Part shown: piece after piece, positions 7,005 through 15,000 of the stretch | How positions within the stretch are numbered: position 1 is the first letter of the stretch | Layout of the letters: each line of letters opens with the position of its first letter | IMG/VR virus record: IMGVR_UViG_3300012920_000286 | Coordinates: 1-23,063 of that record | DNA length: 23,063 bases | Direction: 5' to 3' (one strand) | Source of the DNA: a virus | Notes under the pieces: generated by a model | Database searches by the model: none | What the model saw: only the letters and a program-made list of their open reading frames with translations | Told to the model about the DNA's origin: nothing | Translations under genes and position numbers: made by a program

Positions 7005-9059
7005 TTAAAATTGGCGTGATCTGCCAGGGGGTATTGTAGCAACATATGGCTGTAAAAAATATGCTCCTTTCGTATACTCTTCATCCCTCATCCAAGCGTA
7101 GCCTTTTTCTGAAGAAGAGAGTGTGTCTCTAATACCGTCAGTTTTTTCTTGAAGTTTTTTCAGTGTTGTATCTTTTAGTCCAATTCTAAACTCTTTTACT
7201 TTATTAAGTAAATAAGGATTGAAACTATCATTCACTAAAAATCTTTCTGTTATTTGTTCTGCAAGTGCAGGTGTTACTATAAAACTTTGCGCTTTTAGTT
7301 TATCAGACCTAACCTTTCCTAGAGAGTTTGCATATCTATTATCTTCGATGCCAACTGTAAAGGGTATAAGAGCTTTTCCTACTAAAGTTCCGCGCTTATC
7401 ATCATCTGCAAAAATTCTTGATGAAATTAATTTAGATCGTCCCTCTAAAACTAGATTCGTTATTTTTAACGTTTCTTTTTGAGGTGTTCTAAACTCTTTT
7501 TTTATTCTATCAACAACATTTACTAAATCTATTATCTTTCGTCCGAAAGTAAAAAATATATCTCCAATACCTCCATGATCTCTATCTTTTGTTTTTAGCC
7601 CTGCTTGAGTGCTAAAAACCAAACTTTTAGCTTGTATTAAATTATCGGAAGTTTCTGCTACTTCTGGAAATACTATTTGCTTATTAAAAAACTTAGCTAT
7701 CTCTACATCTATTACATCAAACACTTCAAAAAGTCTAAATGGAAACTCAAGCTTAATAAACTCACTAGTTTGTAGTCTTTCTGTGCTAAGTTTTGCTTTT
7801 GGTGTAAGTATAGAGTTTAGAATCTGTATTTGCTCTTTCTCTGCTAAGTTTGGATTTAAGGATATTTTTATAATCAAATCCGCTACATCTTCCAAGGATC
7901 TATCAAACTTTTTTGAAACTCTGCTAAACGATGCAAGATTATCCACAGTTTGTTTAAATCTTGCAGGTTTAATTATTGCATCTCTAATATTATACCTTTC
8001 AAATAAAACTCTGTTTACTTTAAAAAATCTATCAATGGATGCAGTTACTAAATCACTTTTTTCTGTAATAGTTTTTAGCTTATGTCTAGATTTTGTAGCT
8101 GCAGTGTCTCTATTTAATAAGAATCTTGATACTAATTCATTTGTTCGTGCAGAAAAAGTAGAGCGTCTTACAATGCTAACATCTTTTGTTACTCTTTTAA
8201 ATAACTGCATCTGATCTAGCGCATCAAAAGAAATCTTTAACTTAGTTTTAGATTTTGCGCTAACTCTATCATTGCGAGTAAGTGCCTTAGGATTCAGAGT
8301 AAAGCTTTTTGCTGTTATATCTTCCTCTAAAACTTTTGTAGGTCTTATATCTTTAAATACTGCATTTAAGGTTGCTACATCTTCTCTACTAGTACTCGTT
8401 TTAAATGCAGGAGTAAAATCTTGTATTACTAATCTATCTATCTGAATTTTTGCTTTTGGAACTTTAATTACATCTATGAGACTAATTTTATCCCGGGGGT
8501 TTATTCTTGCTGTTTTCTTTAGAGTTAGCTCATCAAGTAAGTTTACAAGTTCTGATTTTTTAATTGATGTTTTTTTACTTAAAACATCTAAAGCTTTTAA
8601 GGTTGTTACCAGACTCTTAGTACTTTTTAAAGTTTCTGAGTCCCCTATAGAAAAAGAATCTGCTAATGTAAATTTTCGTAAAAACTTTATGAATTGATCT
8701 ATTTCTACTATGCTTTCTAAAGGCTTTGCTACACCTTTTCTAACGTCCTCTGTTCCTACTAAAATGTTTCTGAACGCTTTATCTTGAGAGATTGAAAGAA
8801 CATCAATTAGTTTTAAACGACTTACAAGCTGTTCTTTTAGTAGGATAAATAGATCCAACTCTACATTGAACAAGTTGGGATCATTTATCAAGGAAGCTGC
8901 CCCCAGCATAGTGGGCATGTTTCCTGTTATTCCTGCAAATAAAGGCTCATTAGGGACTGAAACTTCGTCTAGCCTGGCTGCAGTTGTATTTTTATTTAGT
9001 AGCTCTGGATTATTTTTCAACTGAGATAGTAAAATTGAAATCTTGCTATCTAGTGACAT
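7005..9059 (-). CDS. Lysine/arginine-rich degenerate-repeat structural protein (684 residues)
   Basis: Function unknown, probably a virion component by position. The protein is strongly enriched in Lys, Arg, Asp, Leu, Ile and Val and poor in Gly over most of its length. It shows a degenerate repeat of roughly 20 to 35 residues with alternating hydrophobic and Asp positions, for example LIDVLSISQDKAF (84-96), LADSFSIGDS (132-141) and NPRDKISLIDVIKV (187-200). The end, EEYTKGAYFLQPYVATIPPG, resembles the tyrosine-rich tails of phage proteins built from serine/aspartate SDS-type repeats. I infer it is a diverged, basic member of that loose group. No signal peptide, membrane segment or catalytic motif is seen. 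The ATG at 9059 has a GAGGA site 6 bases upstream, inside the end of the preceding 61-residue gene. Confidence 0.7.
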   Translation of the reverse strand: MSLDSKISILLSQLKNNPELLNKNTTAARLDEVSVPNEPLFAGITGNMPTMLGAASLINDPNLFNVELDLFILLKEQLVSRLKLIDVLSISQDKAFRNILVGTEDVRKGVAKPLESIVEIDQFIKFLRKFTLADSFSIGDSETLKSTKSLVTTLKALDVLSKKTSIKKSELVNLLDELTLKKTARINPRDKISLIDVIKVPKAKIQIDRLVIQDFTPAFKTSTSREDVATLNAVFKDIRPTKVLEEDITAKSFTLNPKALTRNDRVSAKSKTKLKISFDALDQMQLFKRVTKDVSIVRRSTFSARTNELVSRFLLNRDTAATKSRHKLKTITEKSDLVTASIDRFFKVNRVLFERYNIRDAIIKPARFKQTVDNLASFSRVSKKFDRSLEDVADLIIKISLNPNLAEKEQIQILNSILTPKAKLSTERLQTSEFIKLEFPFRLFEVFDVIDVEIAKFFNKQIVFPEVAETSDNLIQAKSLVFSTQAGLKTKDRDHGGIGDIFFTFGRKIIDLVNVVDRIKKEFRTPQKETLKITNLVLEGRSKLISSRIFADDDKRGTLVGKALIPFTVGIEDNRYANSLGKVRSDKLKAQSFIVTPALAEQITERFLVNDSFNPYLLNKVKEFRIGLKDTTLKKLQEKTDGIRDTLSSSEKGYAWMRDEEYTKGAYFLQPYVATIPPGRSRQF

Positions 9060-9060
9060 T

Positions 9061-9246
9061 TTAAATCCTCACACTTGGGCGTACTACCTCCGAGCTTTTT
9101 AATAAAGGAACATTCCTAAGTATATTTATAGAACTTGGAGTATCCAGTGTTACAAATTTTGCATGAGGAGTGTTCGCTTTAGCCGATTTTAACTCAGGAA
9201 AATTTCCTAAGTTGGGCTTCATTGTATAAATAAAACTTTTTTTCAT
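9061..9246 (-). CDS. Small basic protein of unknown function (61 residues)
   Basis: A short basic protein beginning MKKSFIYTMKPNLGN, with no recognised domain. It fits tightly between its neighbours: the start is 3 bases after the end of the upstream Ig-like gene, and one base separates its stop from the next ATG. This packing, and the ribosome binding site for the following gene lying in its last codons, favour real translation. Its own ribosome binding site is weak, so it may depend on coupling to the upstream gene. Lys and Arg are frequent and there is no membrane segment or cysteine. It may be a small structural or assembly protein, but nothing in the sequence shows that. Confidence 0.6.
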   Translation of the reverse strand: MKKSFIYTMKPNLGNFPELKSAKANTPHAKFVTLDTPSSINILRNVPLLKSSEVVRPSVRI

Positions 9247-9248
9247 AA

Positions 9249-9581
9249 TTAAAAGTCATCTCTAACCTTAATGTCAATTAGCTCGAATACGCTCATAATT
9301 TGACCATCTGAAAGAGTAAACTCTATTTCTGCTTCATAAAAGCCATCCGTTGTTGCGGAGTTTGTTAAAAAGCTGCTTAATGGAAATACTAAACTTCCTG
9401 CAGAAAGAGATGATTCTACAGTATCTAAAGGAATAGTTGAAATTATGGTAGAAGTTCCCTTCTTGCGAATACGTAAATTTGTATTTGTTGAACCTACAAA
9501 GGCGGCTCCCGTATCTGAACGAGTTACAGTTGCTCTAAGCTGGGGTCCTGTATCGCCCTTTACTACTTGAATTATATCCAT
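9249..9581 (-). CDS. Small Ig-like baseplate protein, BppU N-terminal-domain type (110 residues)
   Basis: The whole protein resembles the immunoglobulin-like N-terminal domain of phage baseplate upper proteins (BppU_N type). It opens with a KGDTGPQLRATVTRSDTGAAF pattern, has a central strand series with SLVFPLSSF, and ends with a DGFYEAEIEFTLSDGQ strand pair. In lactococcal phages this domain fixes receptor-binding proteins to the baseplate; here it stands alone, so it could be an adaptor. It is the first gene after the consensus promoter. The ATG at 9581 is the only usable start because an in-frame TGA lies three codons upstream. Its AAGGAG is 14 bases away, an unusually long spacer. Family assignment is moderate, as the fold is common and the match is by pattern only. 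Confidence 0.68.
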   Translation of the reverse strand: MDIIQVVKGDTGPQLRATVTRSDTGAAFVGSTNTNLRIRKKGTSTIISTIPLDTVESSLSAGSLVFPLSSFLTNSATTDGFYEAEIEFTLSDGQIMSVFELIDIKVRDDF

Positions 9582-9595
9582 TAGATTTCAACGTA

Positions 9596-9601
9596 CTCCT
9601 T
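9596..9601 (-). promoter_or_regulatory. Ribosome binding site of the Ig-like protein gene, unusually distant
   Basis: AAGGAG on the minus strand lies 14 bases before the ATG at 9581, against 6 or 7 for most other genes here. Its GGAG can also pair with an upstream CTCC across a CCAA loop (9607 to 9596), giving a weak 4-base-pair hairpin. Reduced or regulated initiation is possible but not shown. Confidence 0.5.
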
Positions 9602-9630
9602 GGGGAGGCTTTTAATATTTAATTAGAATG

Positions 9631-9659
9631 ATTATACCAACACCGACATAAAATGTCAA
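9631..9659 (-). promoter_or_regulatory. Perfect sigma-70 consensus promoter for the fibre cassette
   Basis: On the minus strand TTGACA (9659-9654) and TATAAT (9636-9631) are both exact consensus hexamers and are separated by exactly 17 bases. The -10 is also of the extended type, preceded by TGG. Counting seven bases beyond the -10 puts the expected start at A9624, giving a leader of about 43 bases before the ATG at 9581. The element lies in the only real intergenic gap of the window, just ahead of the baseplate and fibre genes. It should be read by the host housekeeping RNA polymerase without a phage activator. A chance match this good in a 104-base gap is very unlikely. Confidence 0.9.
9645..9657. 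promoter_or_regulatory. Dyad overlapping the -35 region, possible operator
   Basis: The 13 bases GACATAAAATGTC are a perfect inverted repeat with 5-base arms and a 3-base centre. They cover five of the six -35 bases and the adjacent spacer. A repressor bound here would block the promoter. The arms are short and the dyad could be chance, so this is only a candidate. Confidence 0.35.
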
Positions 9660-9685
9660 GATCTTTTTTTCTTAGGGGTGGTAGC

Positions 9686-9913
9686 TTAGGATGGCCACGC
9701 CGCCTCACAGACTGCACGAACTTGCGTTGTTTCGCCTGTGTAATCGTCACCTTGTGTTATTGTGTATCGGTGAAAGTTAGTACTGATTATTGCTCCGCCT
9801 TCTGATATTTCTATTTTTTCTCGTACATGAACATTTACAACTGCGTTACCGTCTACATCTTGAGTGTGTACAATTTCTATTTTATCTTTTGTTGTCGTTT
9901 TTGTAAGCGACAT
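9686..9913 (-). CDS. Conserved-type small phage protein (75 residues)
   Basis: A short protein of unknown function. The visible pattern is an N-terminal pair of strands (KIEIVHTQDVDGNAVVNVHV) and a C-terminal part HRYTITQGDDYTGETTQVRA ending CEAAWPS. The last part resembles small phage proteins with a P/QGDD...V.A.C.A.W pattern that sit near tail-fibre genes in many phages; no function is established that I know of. It has a strong AAAGGAG 6 bases before the ATG at 9913 and follows the 713-residue fibre gene by 11 bases, so it is probably the last gene of the upstream operon. The intergenic promoter lies directly after it. There is no signal peptide or membrane segment. Confidence 0.72.
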   Translation of the reverse strand: MSLTKTTTKDKIEIVHTQDVDGNAVVNVHVREKIEISEGGAIISTNFHRYTITQGDDYTGETTQVRAVCEAAWPS

Positions 9914-9924
9914 GCTATTCTCCT

Positions 9925-12066
9925 TTATGCTGTTTTATAGGTAATATTAAATCTTATACCTGTGTATGCCCCGCCTGTTGTAGTGGTTCTTAGAACATTT
10001 CCTACTGTTTGTGTATTCTCACCCCCAGTTGAACTAGAAGGAAGAATAATAAATCCGTGAGTGCTTCCTGGAGTTGCGAAAAAATATGCTCCGAGCATCA
10101 CCGACGCGGCTCTACCAGTAAAGTTAACGCTAGTGCAAGGAGTTTGAAGATTAGCACTTGATATTGTAAAGGGAAAATTTCTAATGTATAATATATTGCT
10201 AGAGTTTAGGCCGCTTGGATTTATATTTTGTGCTGGACAAGATACATGTACTATATCTCCTATTTTTGTAAAAGAACCGGTAGACTGAGTGCCTGCTGTT
10301 ACATGGTTTCCTCCAGATGCTGCATCTGCAAAATGTGGGGTCCAAGTACCTTCTTCGTAGTCATCAAGAGTATGCTGATCTGTGACAGCTCCAGTAAATC
10401 GTGCACCTCCATACAACTGCAAACTTTGGTCGTTGTTTATACGCATGGCCTCCGTAGCGTTAGTAAAAAAACGAAAACGATCGCTGCTATGCTGATAACC
10501 TATCTGCCCAACATTTGAATCATTTGCATCGCCAAAATACATCCAGTTATCTGCGTTCGTGCCACCAATTTGCATTCGCAAGAAAGTGTCATCTGAACTT
10601 CCGGCTCCCAATGTTTTAAGTCTAAGTATGGCGTCACCACTATCCTCCTCGATATCTAGGTTGTAGTTGAGCTGAGGACTGCGGCCAATGCCTACATCAC
10701 CATTGCTACTAATAACCATTCTTTCACTGCCGGCTGTATCGAATCTAATTGTATCTTCGTCTGAGGCTTCTTCTACTTGTATTTTTGTGTCGCCATCCGC
10801 ATCTTGTACTACAGTAGAAGAACTCCCGGATCCTGATGATGCTATTGTGATAATATCATTAGTAGCATCTGTAGTAAGTGTAATCCCAGTACCTGCTGCA
10901 AATGTCAATATGTCCGTAGGAGAATCTGCTACTACATTATTCTGGCCAGAAACAGCAATAGTACTAAACATGCTTCGTGATGTTGCTACCCAGTTTGTGC
11001 CGTTGTATTGTAGAAATGAATCTACAGCCGGAGTAGCTGCGCTAACATTTTGTAGGTCATTCAAACTTAGAAGATCAGTACGGTCTTTAATATCCCAGTG
11101 CGGATCTGTTGCTCCTCCGGGCACACTATATACTAAAACTTTTCCATCACCTAATGTCCCCTCAATATTAGCAAATACATCTGGGCCCAGCAAATTAGTT
11201 CTCGCTATCCAGTTCTGTCCGCTACCCCCTGGATACCAAAGAACTTTTGGTTTTGTGCTATTCAAACCTGTTATAGATACATCAGTATGATCGCCTAAAC
11301 CTTGATTTGCGATTGCAGAAGACATGCTTACATTTTCCCAGCGCGCAGTAGCAGTGTTATATTGTAGTACTTGATTGTCTGCGATTGAAGTTATATTTAC
11401 ATCTGATAAATTACCTATGCTTATATCTGCTCCCACATCGGCAGCAGTTTGGTATGCCCAAACCTGTGTACTGCTATTATATCGTAGAAGGAGTCCGTTT
11501 GAGGTAGGAGCAGTATTCGTTACATTGCTTAAATCTTGTAAACGGACATAAGAGCTTGTAACACTTCGTAAATCTTCAAATCCAAAAACATTTCCGCTTT
11601 TTGGTATAAGAACTTTAAAAATTGATGCATTATGAGTAGTTCCAGTAACATCTGCTAGATCATCTAAGTTTTGTACATGAGTTCCAAACTCTACTGTTCC
11701 ATTAGAAGCTACTTTAAGAACTTGTCCAGTGCTACCGCCATTTATAGATAAATTAGTACCATCAATATCAATAACAAGATCATTACCATCCCAAGTTACT
11801 TTTTGATTTGCAGGATCTCCTATTGCAACTTTATAATCTTCGTCTTGATAACCTAACCAGAAGCCTATACCTACATCCCAGTCAGTTTTTCCGCCCTTTA
11901 TACTACCTGCGTTACTAAAAGTTATTCCGCCCCCTAACTGATCCACGACAATACCAGAATTTAAGCCAAGGTCTGTTGCATCAGCGGGGCTTAAGTCCGT
12001 AGAAGTATCTTGATCAGAGGTACTGTCTATATAGAATTCAAATTTTATATCAGTTGTAGTACTCAT
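9925..12066 (-). CDS. Tail fibre-like protein with LSDV repeats and EEGTWTP head domain (713 residues)
   Basis: Probable side or tip fibre. Residues about 130 to 360 carry repeated modules of the form L.DLSDV...DNQVLQYN....W, for example IGNLSDVNITSIADNQVLQY, a repeat common in phage structural proteins. A region around SNGDVGIGRSPQLNYNLDIE follows, typical of fibre shafts next to knob domains. Residues ~565 onward begin TLDDYEEGTWTPHF and include GSFTKIGDIVHVSC, which mark a frequent C-terminal receptor-binding head in phage fibres. The ATG overlaps the J-like stop codon in a TAATG junction, and the upstream ribosome binding site is weak, so translation is probably coupled to J. This links the fibre physically and in expression to the tail-tip protein. 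No depolymerase active site was recognised. Confidence 0.85.
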   Translation of the reverse strand: MSTTTDIKFEFYIDSTSDQDTSTDLSPADATDLGLNSGIVVDQLGGGITFSNAGSIKGGKTDWDVGIGFWLGYQDEDYKVAIGDPANQKVTWDGNDLVIDIDGTNLSINGGSTGQVLKVASNGTVEFGTHVQNLDDLADVTGTTHNASIFKVLIPKSGNVFGFEDLRSVTSSYVRLQDLSNVTNTAPTSNGLLLRYNSSTQVWAYQTAADVGADISIGNLSDVNITSIADNQVLQYNTATARWENVSMSSAIANQGLGDHTDVSITGLNSTKPKVLWYPGGSGQNWIARTNLLGPDVFANIEGTLGDGKVLVYSVPGGATDPHWDIKDRTDLLSLNDLQNVSAATPAVDSFLQYNGTNWVATSRSMFSTIAVSGQNNVVADSPTDILTFAAGTGITLTTDATNDIITIASSGSGSSSTVVQDADGDTKIQVEEASDEDTIRFDTAGSERMVISSNGDVGIGRSPQLNYNLDIEEDSGDAILRLKTLGAGSSDDTFLRMQIGGTNADNWMYFGDANDSNVGQIGYQHSSDRFRFFTNATEAMRINNDQSLQLYGGARFTGAVTDQHTLDDYEEGTWTPHFADAASGGNHVTAGTQSTGSFTKIGDIVHVSCPAQNINPSGLNSSNILYIRNFPFTISSANLQTPCTSVNFTGRAASVMLGAYFFATPGSTHGFIILPSSSTGGENTQTVGNVLRTTTTGGAYTGIRFNITYKTA

Positions 12067-15000
12067 TATGTTGGTCTCGAAATATCAGCAGCAATTGCAT
12101 CATGGTTTACATCGGGCCTATACGTAGGAATATATAAATTAGATAAACTTTTTGCTGTAGTAAATGTTCTATCTAAGCTAAGTTCTGTATTTGAGAGTAC
12201 AGTTGTAACGATTGCTGCATCTCCTAAAGTTTCAGTTTGAGTAGATAAATTTGCTAAACTAATAATATCTCCTACTTGAACCTCTGACTCGAAAGATGTT
12301 CCAACTCCAACTAACTTGTTAGAGTTTGCTGCTAGTGTTGCTGAAGTCATTGTAAGAGCAGTCCAAGCATTTGCCATAGTTTCATTAGCATCTCTCCAAA
12401 AAGCGGGACCGTCTCCATTAGCACTTGTATCCCACTCTCCTAAAAATAGTTTAGGTACACTATAATCGAATACAATGTACAACTCTCGTGTATCATCATC
12501 AACAACGCTAGATAAGTCTACATTGCCATTCGGGGATTCTGTTGTAATAGTTACAAAATCATCGGGCGTCTCTCTTTGTGCAATTTGAACTGGGTATTTT
12601 TTAAATCTAAATACCTCTCCCCCGTAAGCATGCTCAGATCGATTTGATTTAATCTTATATAACTTATGCACTTGTCCATTACTACCGTGCCTTGACCCAT
12701 TGGCTACAAAAGCACCTGCTCTATACTCATATACTTTATTTGTAGCAGGATCTTCTGCTCTAACTACCTCGGTTGCTAGTGCGGCGGCGGAAACATTTCG
12801 AGTTGCAATAGCGTTCTCCCCGCCATTAGGAAGTCCAGTAGTAGCATTGTTAGTGGTTAGTAATAGATTTCCTGTTGTATTCCAATGATAATAGGCATAC
12901 TCAGGGGCAGTAGCATTTTTTTGATAAAATTCTACAATAAAATATGGAGAAGTAGTGCTATACTTTTCATTAGTACTAGTTTCTATATCCCTTACTATTT
13001 CTGGCTCTTCAGATGCTGTAATCCATTGTTTTAGTCCATGAATATTTTCACCTGACTCTGTTCCAATGCCGGGACTAGTTGCTGAGTATTCAGTTTCTAC
13101 CCACTCAGATACTGCTCCTTTGGGGGACATTGTTCTTACTTTAAAAGAATACTTGTTAGCAATTATTCCTTTAAATTCTTTATGGGTTTCAGTCTGTGTA
13201 AACATTCCAACATCGTCAATATTTGTCTGAATTTGAAATGCAGCTACAAAATTGGTCTCAGGGGGAGTAAATGTAAGCAATAAGCTAGTATCTGGAAAAG
13301 CGGTCGGCCCGGAGGGAGATACAAGTAAATTTGTAGGAGGAGGTATCTCCTCAGGTTCTTGTTCTGGTGCATCAGGGTTTTCAGGTACTACACCCAAGTC
13401 ATATCTATCTTCAATAGAAGTAAATTTTTCATTAAAGTGTTCTGTAGCAGAAACGTTGTATATATTTTTGTCCGATCTTTCTATATTTAGTATTCTGTAC
13501 TCTTTTGCGGTCCCTCTTTCGCCTATCTCTTTTAAAGTCCAGACTGCTCCGGCTGTAGGAGTACTAGTAAAAACATTCGAGCCTACTAAATTAACTGTTG
13601 AAACGCTTCCTGATGTTTCAGTAATTTGATGCCCTTCTGCTGTAATATAGGGCTTCCATTCTACAGAGATGGGGTTGCCATTAGCATCGAAAGCATTTGA
13701 TGCTAAAAATTCATCAGATAACGCTGTAAGAGTTAATGTATCTCGAACTCCATTACCATTAGTATCTGTATAAATAAAAGCTTCAGGCAACAAGTCTCCC
13801 CTAGAGTAAGAAACGCTATTTATAGTTAAAGTTAGAGATCCAGTATATACAGCTCCTGGCTCTGTAGACACAACAAAAATTTCGTAAGTGCCTCCTGTTA
13901 GCGTTACAGCTCTATCAAAAGTAACTGAGTTAGTTGTAGAACTTTGAATTCTACCACTAAATTGCACTCCTTTTCTATCTGCATCTTGTACACTTATTAC
14001 ATCACCAGGTCTTAAATAATTAGCCTCTAGTGAGGTACCAAAATATACTATTTCTTTTTGATTTTGAGCCGTCCAAAGCTTCCATTTTCCATAACGAATT
14101 GCCTGTGACTCAGACGTGCAGCCGTATGCAACACATTCTTCTGTAATAACTCGACCTCGATTAACTATATCACCACTATCCTCTACAATAAGAGGGGTAA
14201 GCTCATAATCAATTGTAGGATCGTTCCAATTTACAATTATTTGATTTGGTCTAGTTTTTAGAGAGGAGCTTTCATAAGTAAATCGACCATCTATAACATT
14301 TGCCTTTCCAAAAACCGCTATAGGATCTTGAGGAGTATCTTGAACAAGAGTAAGTTGGCCATCCATCCAGTATAGCATAGAAGTAAAGGCACTTGCCATA
14401 TCCTTTAAAACTTTATATACCGGTAAAGCTTTGGTTAAAAGAATATTCATTCTAAACCTTGGCTCCATTAGAGTTATTTCACCTGTTCCTGTAGGAGTAA
14501 CCTTTACACGAATTATATTGTCTACTGCATAAGTTGCCCCCGATGTTCCCGCTACAGTATTCCAGTCTGTATCTCCAAGAGTTACAATTTTGTAGTACTC
14601 GCCTCTTATAGCCCTTGTAGCAGGTATAGTATCATTACTATCAACTAATTCATCACAAAACTTAGAAATACGATAAAGAGAGTACTTGTCTATATCTGCA
14701 TCTTTTATCCATTTTCCAGCACCATACCTATTATTTGTAAGAATATCGTAAAAAATCCATGCAGGATTATCTGTATACTGTAGTTCTGACTTAAAACTGC
14801 CATCCCAGAAATTACCGTAAAGAGCTTTTCCAGTGGGAGAAGAATCTCTAGGAGTATATGCACTAGGAACCTTTACAAGCTTTCCTTTAATGTCATAGCT
14901 TCTTTTGGGCGGATCTTTAAAGTTACGAGAAGAAAAAGTAGAATTAACTATAGCAGAGTAAGGATAGCTAAATTTATCTTCATTAATTGCTTGTAAGTTA

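Larger units (their letters stand above)
9582..9685. other. Only substantial intergenic gap (104 bases)
   Basis: This gap separates the 75-residue gene from the Ig-like gene. It contains the consensus promoter, the -35 dyad and the distant ribosome binding site. Upstream of the promoter is a run of A residues on the minus strand and an AAGATCTT palindrome (9658-9665). I see no GC-rich stem followed by a U-run, so read-through from the upstream operon is likely. No other gap in the window exceeds 16 bases. Confidence 0.8.

Noticed and set aside
9123-9130. TATAAATA on the minus strand, like a T4-type late promoter.
   Set aside because: It lies inside the 61-residue gene, and the tail here is lambda-like with no sign of a T4-type late sigma factor. 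A single octamer in AT-rich DNA is likely chance.
9660-9690. Terminator after the 75-residue gene, suggested by the A/T run.
   Set aside because: The gap has a run of A, not T, on the transcribed-sense minus strand and no GC-rich stem before it.
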